Shown: positions 45,703-54,210 of the stretch, in pieces | Layout of the letters: each line of letters begins with the position of its first letter | Position numbering within the stretch: the stretch's first letter is position 1 | From: Blastomussa wellsi | Lineage: Eukaryota > Cnidaria > Anthozoa > Scleractinia > Plerogyridae | DNA: 64,000 nucleotides | Assembly: GCA_947652115.1 (NCBI GenBank) | Contig: OX393573.1 | Coordinates: 4,562,997-4,626,996, forward strand | Reading direction: 5' to 3' | Notes under the pieces: generated by a model | Databases searched by the model: none | Told to the model about the DNA's origin: nothing | The model's input: only the letters and a program-made list of their open reading frames with translations | Position numbers and translations under genes: made by a program

Positions 45703-45978
45703 ATGTCAGCAGCCGATGTTCTTGTCAAAAACCTCCCACCCGAAATTCGTGAGATGATATTGAAAGAATTAATTAAAATCAAGATCCAAGAGAGATGGGA
45801 TCTGGGTTTTTTTGAAGTTCATTGTGAAATGAGAATGCACCCATTTTGTGAAAAAAATCAACGCATCACAAAAGTTACGTCTTGCGGGAAAGTTTGTAGT
45901 TTCAGGAAAATTGATTTGTGCAACCTGTGTTTAAAAAACGGAAAGAGACATATTATCGGCCGCCCTGTCTTTCACTGA
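45703..45978 (+). CDS. F-box-like / cysteine-rich protein, copy 2
   Basis: The product has 91 residues. It starts MSAADVLVKNLPPEIREMIL and aligns with copy 1 through RW/KLDLGF.EVH.EM, PFCEKNQ and a Cys motif (SCGKVC ... CNLC). It is shorter at the C-terminus and lacks the CGKC pair. It is a tandem duplicate whose start is outside the TIR. The upstream frame opens 18 codons earlier, but MSAAD fits the paralogue. 45979-46181 has no gene. Confidence 0.7.
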   Translation: MSAADVLVKNLPPEIREMILKELIKIKIQERWDLGFFEVHCEMRMHPFCEKNQRITKVTSCGKVCSFRKIDLCNLCLKNGKRHIIGRPVFH

Positions 45979-46181
45979 AATTTCACAATGTTTTTTTTTC
46001 GTCCGCTTCACGCATCGCCTCAACAACTTGTTTAGTTATCTGTCTGACATCATTCAGCCAAACTGGAGAAGAAAGTTCCGCAAAAATAACGAAAAGCATG
46101 TGAAATATCGTGATCATTTTGAGTTATGCAGTCAACCTTTAATTATACTTAAAGATATTTTTTTTGTTTTTCCCTCAAACT

Positions 46182-46823
46182 TCAGTTCAAATTTGCAATG
46201 CTGGGCGCCGCGAGTTTTCTCATAAGCTGTTCTTGAAGCTCTTTTTTTATCTTTTCAACATCAGGCAGTTTACTTAAAGATGGTTTTTTTGTGAGCTTTG
46301 CTCGTACCTTTTCTTTTAACTCATTGTACTGTTCCAATTCAGAAAGAATAATCCGAAACTCAGAATCACTAATTCGATTATCAATTAAAGCCTTGGAAAC
46401 CAGCTTGTCAACACTCGCACGTTTTGCAAGGCCAAGAGTAACAATCTCCTGGTGTTTAGACATTTTTTTGTCAAGTTTTTTACCGGCAAGAATCAAACCG
46501 GAGGAAGCAACAGAGAATAAACCACCAACAACACCAAGAGGGATGGCAACGGGTATTCCGACCCCTGTTAGAGCAGAAGTAAGGCCGGCACCCGAAAAAA
46601 CAGCGCTGAGGCCACCAAGACCTCCAGAAAGCCAGTTGACGGCTGTTTTTGCGCGTTTAAATTTTTTTCGAACAAGTCTATATTTGTCAACCTCTTCAGC
46701 CAACTTTTTTTTGATTTCGTTTATCTCTCCAAGGCGAAAGGCCTCAGACGTTTGTAAAACAGGATATAATCCGCTTTGTGGTGTCTCCGGAGGAGCACTG
46801 GGCAATACGTTTGATGAAGACAT
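46182..46823 (-). CDS. hydrophobic membrane protein with PSAP and LYPxL motifs
   Basis: The product has 213 residues. The N-terminus carries PSAP (residues 8-11) and LYPVL (19-23). A charged helix follows (about 28-60), then a Gly/Ala/Val-rich hydrophobic stretch (about 63-115) that could span or insert into a membrane. The lysine-rich coiled-coil-like C-terminus holds KVRAKLTKKPSL. No enzyme motif is visible. It stands alone in minus orientation next to the penton genes, so a virion or assembly role is inferred. PSAP and LYPxL resemble the ESCRT-recruiting late domains used by budding viruses. Confidence 0.75.
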   Translation of the reverse strand: MSSSNVLPSAPPETPQSGLYPVLQTSEAFRLGEINEIKKKLAEEVDKYRLVRKKFKRAKTAVNWLSGGLGGLSAVFSGAGLTSALTGVGIPVAIPLGVVGGLFSVASSGLILAGKKLDKKMSKHQEIVTLGLAKRASVDKLVSKALIDNRISDSEFRIILSELEQYNELKEKVRAKLTKKPSLSKLPDVEKIKKELQEQLMRKLAAPSIANLN

Positions 46824-46877
46824 TGTCTATAAAATACAGCTTTTTTTTTTTTTAATTGTCTGAAATTCAAGAGGTAA

Positions 46878-47534
46878 TCAATTTATCTCCAATTCGAAAG
46901 TGAGCGGCATTCCATTGAAATCGAAAAGTTCACCATCCTCATCACGAACAGAAATGTTCAAGCTGTGTACACAAGCATCAGTCGACGTGTCACGCAATAC
47001 ATGTGGGGGCCCTGCCTGGTAAAAAACTCTTTCGTAAGATTCTCCTTTTATGTCAAAGAAAGCCAAAAGGCTTGACGGTTTTCCATTGAAAAGATTTGTT
47101 TCTCGGTCAATCAAGTCACAATGGACGAAGTAGGTTGTTGGGGAGTTCAGTTTTTTGACAAACGTTCTGAAATGAAGCCGTTTTGAAATGCCAAGAAGAG
47201 AGGCCAAATTTTCATCAAGCTCAATGTGATCGATATTTGTGTTGGTGATAATCATTTGACCAACAGGCGTGTTGATTTCTGTCGTGAGTGTGTCAGAATG
47301 TGGTAAAAGAGCATTTTGGAGCTCACGGGCCAAATTTCTCAGGTTGAAATTGCCAGGTAAAATGTTGAAGGATTTATTTTTTGATTTCAAATCAATTCTG
47401 CCCGTATTTTTCAGATTAAACCAAGAATTTGGAAGCGAGCAGTTCAGAAGTCTGATATAGTTTGGCTTCGGAATGGGCGGGTCAAACTTTACTGTGTAGT
47501 CGTTGGAAGGAGCGTTGATCGTGAGCACAACCAT
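46878..47534 (-). CDS. penton-like minor capsid protein A
   Basis: The product has 218 residues. It begins MVVLTINAPSNDYTV, continues with YIRLLNCSLPNSWFNL, a FNILPGNFNL segment, LDENLASLLGI, FVHCDLID, and ends DEDGELFDFNGMPLTF. This pattern (N-terminal expected-sites strand, ...LLG..., hCDL, final G.LTF.LEI strand) matches the single jelly-roll penton/minor capsid proteins of Polintons and adintoviruses. A vertex capsid role is inferred from the family. It lies 40 bp downstream of its paralogue. Confidence 0.8.
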   Translation of the reverse strand: MVVLTINAPSNDYTVKFDPPIPKPNYIRLLNCSLPNSWFNLKNTGRIDLKSKNKSFNILPGNFNLRNLARELQNALLPHSDTLTTEINTPVGQMIITNTNIDHIELDENLASLLGISKRLHFRTFVKKLNSPTTYFVHCDLIDRETNLFNGKPSSLLAFFDIKGESYERVFYQAGPPHVLRDTSTDACVHSLNISVRDEDGELFDFNGMPLTFELEIN

Positions 47535-47574
47535 TATTTAAAACAAAAATTTGTCTGTCGAAGTTATTTCAAAT

Positions 47575-48237
47575 TCAAGAGGTAATCTCCAAAACGAAAG
47601 TGAGTGGCATCCCATTGAAATCGAAAAGTTCACCATACTCATCTTTGACTGAAATAGTCAAACTGTTTACCTCTCGACTTTTCGAAGTGGCACGAACATG
47701 CTGTGGCTCTGACTGATAAAAAACTTTATCCCAAGGTTCACCTTTTATATCAAAGTTGGCAAGAATGGTGGATGGTTTTCCATTCAACTTATTTTCTTGA
47801 TGGTCAATCAAGTCACAATGGATGAAGTACGTTGAAGGGGAGTTCAGTTTTTTTGAAAACAATAACGGAAAGAATGGTTCGACAATGTCAACACCAAGAA
47901 GAGAGCTCAAATTTTCATCAATTTCAAGGTTTTCCAATTTTGTGTTGTAGACAAACATTTGACCATAGGGTGTGTTGATTTCTGCTTTTAAGGTGTCACT
48001 GTCCGGCAAAAGACCATTTTCAATTTTACTTGCCAAAGATTTCAAGGTGTAATGGCCCGGTAAAAAGATGATGGTTTTGTTCTTTGTTTTCGATTTAAGT
48101 CTGCCCACTTTTTTCAGGTTAAACCACGAATTTGGAAGCGAGCAGTTCAAAAGCCTGATATACTTTGGCTTTGGAATTGGACGGTCGAAATAAACAGTGT
48201 AGTCGTTTGAAGGGGCGTTGATCGTGAGCACAACCAT
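47575..48237 (-). CDS. penton-like minor capsid protein B
   Basis: The product has 220 residues and is a clear paralogue of copy A. The first 15 residues are identical, and it shares YIRLLNCSLPNSWFNLK, LLG, FIHCDLID and GELFDFNGMPLTF. The middle loops differ, for example the LLG...PFFPLLFSKKLNS insertion region. It is transcribed with copy A, divergently from the 441-aa gene across 43 bp. Two vertex proteins may specialise, or one may carry a receptor-facing loop (inference). Confidence 0.8.
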   Translation of the reverse strand: MVVLTINAPSNDYTVYFDRPIPKPKYIRLLNCSLPNSWFNLKKVGRLKSKTKNKTIIFLPGHYTLKSLASKIENGLLPDSDTLKAEINTPYGQMFVYNTKLENLEIDENLSSLLGVDIVEPFFPLLFSKKLNSPSTYFIHCDLIDHQENKLNGKPSTILANFDIKGEPWDKVFYQSEPQHVRATSKSREVNSLTISVKDEYGELFDFNGMPLTFVLEITS

Positions 48238-48280
48238 TTTTTGTTTATTGAAGAAAAAATATTTTGTTTAAATAATCGCA
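48238..48280. promoter_or_regulatory. 43-bp divergent promoter region
   Basis: The only sequence between the penton B start (minus) and the 441-aa gene start (plus) is AT-rich (ATATTTTGTTTAAATAATCGC). Both transcription units must be driven from here or from within the neighbouring genes. Confidence 0.5.
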
Positions 48281-49606
48281 ATGCAAGGAGAGTACAGTGA
48301 TGATTTTGCAAAATATCTTAGCAGAGTGAGAAATAAATCAAGACATGGCACTTCAGAAAGCAAATCTCCCAGCCAAGATGTGAAGAAAGCACCGGTCAGC
48401 AAACCACACACCCAAGAAGTGGAAAAAACACCTGTTGTGAAGAAAAAACCTGTTGTGGAATACATTGACGGTTTTCCAAAATGGCTTACGCAAATCAGTG
48501 AAAAAGAAGACTTGCCAATTCCAGCGGTGCCATTCCACGAAGCGGCCCCCAGTTTGAAGAAAATATTCAACAATGACGTGAACATATATGTGACACCGGA
48601 TTGGTTCTTTACCACGCGGTTCCGAGAGGTATTTCAAAAAACAAAGCTGCCTCTGGACCAATCGCCTGGGGAGGATGGCGCTGACGAGGTGAGGCATTGG
48701 CTGGCAACGCCTGACATGAAATATTGGCCACAGCAACTGAATTTTGCCACCTGGTGCGCGACCACGGGCTGCGGAATTTCACGGGATATTTTTGATGAAG
48801 AGCACACATCTTTGGAACTGCCACCGCAAGTCAGGGCATTTTTTGTTTTCCACGTGTACTTCACGGTCAGACGGATTTTGTATCAGCTCGGAGGCCCCCA
48901 AAACATTTTCGCGTTGCCGGGTGATCCAGCATTTACCCAGAGAAACAATCCTTATGATGTTTCTTCGTACGGAAGGATTTGCCATGAATTTGGGATCGAG
49001 GTTACGAATGACTTCCGCTTCACGCCCGGCAGCGGGACGTTTCATAATTGGCCAGGCGGGCCGCATTACAAACGCCACCCAACAAGCGTCGCATACAACC
49101 AATACGACTGGTTTTGCGCGAACCATGCCGAAGGGCTGACACCAGCCGGCTTGAGCCGAATAAACCAGTCGATCGAGGCTTTTGTGTACTGCGTTCTCGG
49201 CGCACAAGTGGATCAAAGAAGCAGCATCCAGGGCACTGGAGGCCGAGCGCGTGAGGTCCAAAGCCAGTTTCTTCACCTGTTTGAAGGCGCAGTGATACAG
49301 CCAGATTTGTCAGCGTCTGTTCAAAGATACCAACTTGCCATTGACGAGGCGAAAGTCAGGCTGAACCTTGCTTTGTGCCCGGGCGCATGGCTGATGCCAG
49401 GCTACATGGTGATCAACACAGAAAGCGTTATGGGCTACAACAACTTCCTCAAACAAGCTGTGGCGGGGATGAAACTTGGAATAAACAACCAGATCAACAA
49501 GGACAAAAAAAAAAGTGACCCATCAACCCATGGATGGAGAGAAATCAAAATACAACCCACCAAGCAGCCACCCTTCGAACCCAATTCACAAAGCGGCCAC
49601 AGCTGA
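48281..49606 (+). CDS. conserved 441-aa protein of cnidarian Polintons, function unknown
   Basis: ATG at 48281. Residues 1-60 are a Lys/Ser/Pro-rich, probably disordered tail. The rest is compact and rich in W, F and Y, with FATWCATTGCGIS, VRAFFVFHVYFTVRRILYQLGG, GLSRINQSIEAFVYCVLGAQ and CPGAWLMPGYMVINTES. From memory this protein type recurs in cnidarian Maverick elements, but I cannot name a domain. It shows no protease or ATPase motif. Its size and position between penton and capsid genes fit a structural virion protein. The last 77 bp overlap the next gene in another frame. Confidence 0.85.
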   Translation: MQGEYSDDFAKYLSRVRNKSRHGTSESKSPSQDVKKAPVSKPHTQEVEKTPVVKKKPVVEYIDGFPKWLTQISEKEDLPIPAVPFHEAAPSLKKIFNNDVNIYVTPDWFFTTRFREVFQKTKLPLDQSPGEDGADEVRHWLATPDMKYWPQQLNFATWCATTGCGISRDIFDEEHTSLELPPQVRAFFVFHVYFTVRRILYQLGGPQNIFALPGDPAFTQRNNPYDVSSYGRICHEFGIEVTNDFRFTPGSGTFHNWPGGPHYKRHPTSVAYNQYDWFCANHAEGLTPAGLSRINQSIEAFVYCVLGAQVDQRSSIQGTGGRAREVQSQFLHLFEGAVIQPDLSASVQRYQLAIDEAKVRLNLALCPGAWLMPGYMVINTESVMGYNNFLKQAVAGMKLGINNQINKDKKKSDPSTHGWREIKIQPTKQPPFEPNSQSGHS

Positions 49607-49835
49607 AAGCAAAAAAGATCTGGAGCCTTCTGCCAAAACACCTGCGGCCACAGCTGAAAGCAAAAAAGATCTGGAGCCTTCTGCCAAAACACCTGCAACA
49701 GGGGTGCGGGGTTCACCCCGCGCACAAACGGTTGAAACAGCCAGCACGGACAGTGAGGCTCATGACACGAACAAAACGGCTCTGATAGTTGGTGTGGTCG
49801 CACTTGCGGGTTTGGTGTTTTTGGCGTCCCGCTAA
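49530..49835 (+). CDS. small protein with C-terminal membrane anchor and 17-residue repeat
   Basis: The product has 101 residues. The ATG at 49530 is preferred over an in-frame GTG 15 bases upstream. It contains two tandem copies of ATAESKKDLEPSAKTPA (51-bp direct DNA repeat at about 49598 and 49649). A disordered linker follows, then a C-terminal hydrophobic segment (TALIVGVVALAGLVFLASR) typical of a tail anchor. It overlaps the 441-aa gene at its start and the convergent 415-aa gene by 4 bp at its end. Confidence 0.65.
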   Translation: MDGEKSKYNPPSSHPSNPIHKAATAESKKDLEPSAKTPAATAESKKDLEPSAKTPATGVRGSPRAQTVETASTDSEAHDTNKTALIVGVVALAGLVFLASR

Positions 49836-51079
49836 CTCTGTTTTTTGGTCAAGCGCTCAATCAAAAAGGCGACAACAGCCAAAATCACAAGCCAGGCGTG
49901 CTCAGCCAGAAACCCGAGGACCTTACCAGCAGTTGTGAAAAGAAAAGAAACAATCGAGCCAAGGAGACCTGGAAGGACGGACAATATTTTTTTACCGAGG
50001 TCTTTTAGCCCGTTTCCCAAAGCTTTGCCGAATGCTTTGACAGCATTGACAACAGGTTTCGTTAAAAGCTTTACGATTTCCATGATGAGAATACCGGCGG
50101 CAATTGAGATCGCTGTCACCGTGAAACCGTATTTTTTGAAGACATTTTTGATTTTTTCTCTGACTCTTTCACGGAAAGAAAGCCTTTCAAGGTCTCTTTC
50201 TCTTTCAGCCTCGATTTGATTTTCTTCATTCACGAGCCGCTCAACGTTTTCACGGGCGTGCTCTCTTTCATCAGACGGGGCATTTTCATCATTAACGATT
50301 TCTTTTTGCTTTTCTTTTTCTTGTTGTATTTCTTTTTCTTTTTCTGTTCTTTGTTCTTCATTTTTTTCAAATTCTTGAAGGGGGATCGATTCAAAATCAA
50401 TCGACTCGTAATCATTGTTTTCCAACCGTTCAAGTTCTCGCTGGAGATCAGTCCGTTCTGCAATTTGTCTTTTTGCTCTTTCTCGGGCTTTTTCTCTTTC
50501 TGTTGGGCTTTGCTTTTCATCGTCTGCAAATTTTTTATTTTCATAAATGTCTTGTGACAGTGTTCCAATTTTTTCATCGATTGTTTCTCTTCGACTTTTC
50601 CCAAGTTCACGAGTTATTTCTTTTGGAAGTGCAGGATTTATCCGGAATTTATTCGTTTTTGTGTCTCTTGTTGTTAAAAAATATGTTGTTGTTTTCACAC
50701 CTTTTTTGGTGGCTCTAAATAAACCGACTTTCACCCTATTGTTTTCCATTCGGACATTAAGATCTTCCAACTTTGCAAATGGAAACTCTTTTTTAAGAAA
50801 ATCATTAGCAACCATGATTGTTGTCAAATCGTTTTTTGGAGGATCAGGCTTAGGATCAGGCAGATCTTCTTCGATATAAGAGGTTTCTGCAGTGGAAGAA
50901 CTCCTTGACCTTTCCCTCAGACGTTTCAGGCGATCTCTCATTTCTTGTTCTTCAGGAAAACCGGAATCCCCGTCGCCATGATCAAGATGTTCATATTTCT
51001 CATCATCTTTCTCAGCATCTTTCTCATGATCATCATCATGTTCCAAAAGAGGGTCTTTTTCTTCTTCCATCATTGCCAT
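49832..51079 (-). CDS. coiled-coil protein with C-terminal hydrophobic domain
   Basis: The product has 415 residues. The N-terminus is acidic and contains an EEKDPLLEH acidic-dileucine-like sequence. A small globular region follows (about 85-160, with KTTTYFLTTRDTKTNKFRINP), then a long Glu/Lys/Arg coiled coil (about 165-305). From about 310 onward comes a Lys-punctuated hydrophobic tail (FTVTAISIAAGILIMEIV, then SVLPGLLGSIVSFLF...WLVILAVVAFLI). Similar proteins occur in cnidarian Polintons (recollection). A membrane-lytic or virion-internal role is possible but unproven. It is transcribed divergently from the major capsid gene. Confidence 0.8.
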   Translation of the reverse strand: MAMMEEEKDPLLEHDDDHEKDAEKDDEKYEHLDHGDGDSGFPEEQEMRDRLKRLRERSRSSSTAETSYIEEDLPDPKPDPPKNDLTTIMVANDFLKKEFPFAKLEDLNVRMENNRVKVGLFRATKKGVKTTTYFLTTRDTKTNKFRINPALPKEITRELGKSRRETIDEKIGTLSQDIYENKKFADDEKQSPTEREKARERAKRQIAERTDLQRELERLENNDYESIDFESIPLQEFEKNEEQRTEKEKEIQQEKEKQKEIVNDENAPSDEREHARENVERLVNEENQIEAERERDLERLSFRERVREKIKNVFKKYGFTVTAISIAAGILIMEIVKLLTKPVVNAVKAFGKALGNGLKDLGKKILSVLPGLLGSIVSFLFTTAGKVLGFLAEHAWLVILAVVAFLIERLTKKQS

Positions 51080-51138
51080 TGCGAAATATAAATTCTATTT
51101 ATTTTCAATTTAAATAAAAATGTGCAGCTTTCAATACC
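51080..51138. promoter_or_regulatory. 59-bp divergent promoter region upstream of capsid gene
   Basis: AT-rich spacer between the 415-aa gene (minus) and the capsid gene (plus). The capsid start is preceded by CTTTCAATACC, and the 167-aa gene at 53685 by CTTTCAATATACC, a shared start-proximal motif. Confidence 0.5.
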
Positions 51139-52428
51139 ATGTATGTGCAAACAGAAGTTGACGGAAAAAGAGTGGAACGTGCGGTGCAAACAAACCTTCA
51201 TCCAGAGCACAGCCAAAAAACTGGCCTCGCGATGAAAGCCGAGCGCGTGGTCAATCGCATCACTTTTGATCGCAGCGAAGCCAACCCTGGGGAGACCATA
51301 TATGTTTACGTGCCCAAGCTGGATCAGAACGAGGTTCTCGTGCCAGGCACGTTCGCACTGGTCTTCAAAATCGACTTGGCGGGAGGGGACGCTGACAACT
51401 TCCTCGTTCAAAACGTCACCCGCGCCCTGGTCGATAAACTGCATGTGAAGTTCGGCGCGGAAACACTGCAGGACACGGATGGATATGACATCTACAAGAT
51501 CTGGGAGGACCTTTTTCTCTCGCAGGAGGAGCGGGACGACATGCTGCTCGAGGGCATCCAGTCTGAAGACCTCTGCAAGATCCGCTCAGACTCGGGAGAC
51601 AAGAAAACCACGGGTGTTGCCAAAGAAAACGCGCTGGAAAAGGTTTACGGGAAAAAATACCGGATCCGCCTGGACCACTCAATACTGACCGACCACGGCG
51701 TCTTTTACCCCCAAGCGCTCCTCCACGACCTCCTGTTTCAGCTGAAGCTCGCGCCGGCCTCGCAGGTTGTCAAAGGCTCTGACCCCGATAAACTGAAATA
51801 CAAGCTGACAAACATCCAGCTCGAGTTTGAAACAATCAGAAGCAAGACCTTGGCGGACGAGGCTCGCAGCGTTTACACCGCGGGAAAGGGGTTCAAATAC
51901 GACCATGTGGTGCGGCCCGAGGTGGTCAGCTTCAAAAAAGAAGTGGCCTCAAGCGTGACCATCAAATTTAACGCCCAAAAAAGGTCCCTGAAAGGCCTTC
52001 TTCTCCTTTTCGTTGAGCCTTACACTGCAGGAACCCGGGATTCAGAAAAGTACATTAATCCGACCCTGAAGAAAGTCGTTGTCACGGTGAACGGCTCGAC
52101 CAACAAGCTCTTCAACAACGGCCTCGGAATCACGGATACTTGGGCCGAAGTTGACCGCTTTTTCGGAAAGAAAGCCCAAAAAACAAAGCACATGAATCCG
52201 GTAAAGTTTTTCACCGAAGACAGATTCGGGCTTCTGATTGATTTGCGCACATCGGGGGATCCAACGCTGCATGGAAGCGGCACGCGGCTTGTGAACACAA
52301 CACATGGAGTCCAGCTTGAAATCGAGCGGGACCTCATTGGCGCAGGCGATGTGAAATGCCACATCTTTGCAATTTCGGACGCGCAAATAGACATTAAAAA
52401 TCAGCAATTAGTTTCAGTGTTGCACTGA
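51139..52428 (+). CDS. major capsid protein (hexon-like, predicted double jelly-roll)
   Basis: The product has 429 residues. Support comes from the C-terminal half: SLKGLLLLFVEPY, EKYINPTLKKVVVTVNGSTNKLFNNGL, FF...FTEDRFGLLIDLRTSGDPTLHGSG and IERDLIGAGDVKCHIFAISDAQI, a pattern typical of Polinton/adintovirus hexon proteins. It forms the icosahedral shell in related viruses. The length is toward the short end for Polinton capsid proteins. The gene is noticeably GC-richer than its surroundings and is followed after 5 bp by the packaging ATPase, the usual morphogenesis pairing. Confidence 0.85.
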   Translation: MYVQTEVDGKRVERAVQTNLHPEHSQKTGLAMKAERVVNRITFDRSEANPGETIYVYVPKLDQNEVLVPGTFALVFKIDLAGGDADNFLVQNVTRALVDKLHVKFGAETLQDTDGYDIYKIWEDLFLSQEERDDMLLEGIQSEDLCKIRSDSGDKKTTGVAKENALEKVYGKKYRIRLDHSILTDHGVFYPQALLHDLLFQLKLAPASQVVKGSDPDKLKYKLTNIQLEFETIRSKTLADEARSVYTAGKGFKYDHVVRPEVVSFKKEVASSVTIKFNAQKRSLKGLLLLFVEPYTAGTRDSEKYINPTLKKVVVTVNGSTNKLFNNGLGITDTWAEVDRFFGKKAQKTKHMNPVKFFTEDRFGLLIDLRTSGDPTLHGSGTRLVNTTHGVQLEIERDLIGAGDVKCHIFAISDAQIDIKNQQLVSVLH

Positions 52429-52433
52429 TATAT

Positions 52434-53036
52434 ATGGACCCAAACAACATCCCGTTCAACGCTCTCATCGTCGGGCCGACGAATTCGGGCAAATCAAAGT
52501 TTGTGGTGGAACAGCTCCGCGGTCCTTTCCACGGCAAGTTCGACTTCATCACGCTCATCTGCCCGACATTCGCGCACAACAGGACTTTTCATCGCTTCGC
52601 TTTGGCGGACCCGCGTTTCAAAGTTATCATTTGTGAACAGCATTTTGTTGAAGCCTGGCTGAAAGTGGTTTGCCTTGAATTGGAGGGCACCAATGCGCTC
52701 ATTATCCTCGATGACTGCGCGGCCTCGAAAGATGTGAAAAAGCGCACGGGCCAGCTGGTCAATCTCGCGTTCAGCGCCCGCCACACAGGATTCAGCGTGT
52801 GGGTGCTCGCCCAAAAGCTGACCAGCATCACAGCCTCTTTCCGCGAAAACGTTGCGGCGCTTGTGCTTTTTTACACACCCTCGTGGAAGACAACGAAAGC
52901 GGTTTTTGAAGATTACGCCGGCGAACTTTCTCAAGATGAGTACAAAGACCTCATTTCGAGGTTGAAAAAAAATAAGTTCTCCTGCCTTGTGTTCGCACTT
53001 CGGCACCCGTTCGGAATAAAATTCAAGCTCAATTAA
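52434..53036 (+). CDS. genome-packaging ATPase (A32-like, FtsK-HerA superfamily)
   Basis: The product has 200 residues. Walker A is GPTNSGKS at 14-21 and Walker B ALIILDD at about 88-94. Downstream SARHTGFSVWVLAQKLTSI matches the family's motif region. The enzyme is expected to pump element DNA into the capsid using ATP. The length is short but normal for Polinton ATPases. It lies directly downstream of the capsid gene. Confidence 0.93.
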   Translation: MDPNNIPFNALIVGPTNSGKSKFVVEQLRGPFHGKFDFITLICPTFAHNRTFHRFALADPRFKVIICEQHFVEAWLKVVCLELEGTNALIILDDCAASKDVKKRTGQLVNLAFSARHTGFSVWVLAQKLTSITASFRENVAALVLFYTPSWKTTKAVFEDYAGELSQDEYKDLISRLKKNKFSCLVFALRHPFGIKFKLN

Positions 53037-53058
53037 AAATTCACAACTTATACACAAA

Positions 53059-53631
53059 ATGGCGAACCCATCAACACTCGAAATTGATGAACAAGTCTTG
53101 ACCAACATTGCGGGCTTGCTTGAAGCTGAGGCAACGAGCGCACCGGCCAGCAATTTCCCCGCAGTTGTTTCAACGCAGCCCGATATCCCAGCGCTGCGCG
53201 AGCAGCTGGCCGTGCTGGTGTCGACAGGAAAATCAAAAGAAGCCATCGGGACGCAGCTTTCACACGACGATGTGAAGCGCCTCTCTGACAAAGATGTTGA
53301 GAAATACATCAAACGCTACCATGCGTACGTGGGCTCCAAGACAACGGACAGTTTGCTCGACGGCTTCCTTTTTGTTTTGACCAAAGCGGTCGGAATGGTC
53401 GTCAAAATCAAAGACATCGAGGCTTATCAAAAAGAAATCAAAAACGACTGGATCATCAACAATCAGCTCTCCAACATGGCCGGCAGCACAGCTTTGACTT
53501 GCGGCCGTGGTCTCGCTGTGGCCAACGCGGCGATGATCACTGCAAAACACATTGATTTTGATTCTTTCAAGCACGAAGCGCAAACGACTGAAATTGCTGA
53601 GCTTTCCTCACCAACTGCTGAACATTCCTGA
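53059..53631 (+). CDS. conserved 190-aa Polinton protein, function unknown
   Basis: Starts 22 bp after the ATPase. The first 60 residues are Ala/Pro/Glu-rich. Then comes LSDKDVEKYIKRYHAYVGSKTTDSLLDGFLF, and a mostly helical C-terminal half including LSNMAGSTALTCGRGLAVANAAMITAKHIDF, with moderately hydrophobic helices. No catalytic motif is recognised. Its place in the capsid-ATPase run suggests a particle component. Confidence 0.75.
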   Translation: MANPSTLEIDEQVLTNIAGLLEAEATSAPASNFPAVVSTQPDIPALREQLAVLVSTGKSKEAIGTQLSHDDVKRLSDKDVEKYIKRYHAYVGSKTTDSLLDGFLFVLTKAVGMVVKIKDIEAYQKEIKNDWIINNQLSNMAGSTALTCGRGLAVANAAMITAKHIDFDSFKHEAQTTEIAELSSPTAEHS

Positions 53632-53684
53632 CCAACTGCTGAATAATTCCTCACAAATTAAACAAAAATTTCTTTCAATATACC

Positions 53685-54188
53685 ATGGCTGAAGAACAAC
53701 CGACCGTTGCACCACAAGCAAACCTTGCACCACAGGAAAGCCAAGTGACTTCACAAACGCCGCCAACAAAGCCCGCCAAAAATCCCAATCGAGTGGCTGC
53801 GGGCAAAGCGACTGCTGATAAAACTCGGCAGGCCCGCGAAGCACAGAAAAAAGCCCTTGATGAAGCAAATGGCAAACTTGCATCAATTGAGAATGCGCAA
53901 GCTCAACACCCCGTGGAGGCGACGCCGGAGCCCACCGTGCGGCAAGCCCCACACCCCGCAAAAACCGGTCTCAGCACAAACGAATGGCTCACACTCGCCG
54001 GAATTGGCGTCGCGCTCTTCACGACTTATGTCAAGCGTGAAGACATCCAGCGCTTTTTCACACGGGAACCTGCAGGGGGGCAAGCCCCACACCCCGTGGA
54101 GGCGACGCCAGCACCTGCAGTGGAGCAAGCCCCACACCCCAGGGTGGCGACGCAGCCATCAAGAAATGCCTTTCGACCGATGGATTAA
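53685..54188 (+). CDS. single-pass membrane protein with APHP repeats
   Basis: The product has 167 residues. An Ala/Pro/Lys-rich N-terminus is followed by repeated (Q)APHPVEATP words on both sides of one hydrophobic segment (WLTLAGIGVALFTTYV, about 101-116). The positively charged KRED follows the segment, suggesting the C-terminal half is cytosolic. The repeat is also visible in the DNA near 53908, 54088 and 54128, a likely source of length variation. Confidence 0.7.
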   Translation: MAEEQPTVAPQANLAPQESQVTSQTPPTKPAKNPNRVAAGKATADKTRQAREAQKKALDEANGKLASIENAQAQHPVEATPEPTVRQAPHPAKTGLSTNEWLTLAGIGVALFTTYVKREDIQRFFTREPAGGQAPHPVEATPAPAVEQAPHPRVATQPSRNAFRPMD

Positions 54189-54210
54189 ATATTTACACAA
54201 TAAACAAAAC

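Noticed and set aside
46291..46863. 190-aa plus-strand frame opposite the 213-aa gene
   Set aside because: Antisense shadow of a gene with clearer composition and a proper ATG. The many other frames opposite PolB, capsid and 441-aa genes were dropped for the same reason.
53857..54210. N-terminal extension of the 75-aa gene
   Set aside because: The frame is open only because it shadows the 167-aa gene. The repeats there translate to meaningful APHP words in the other frame.
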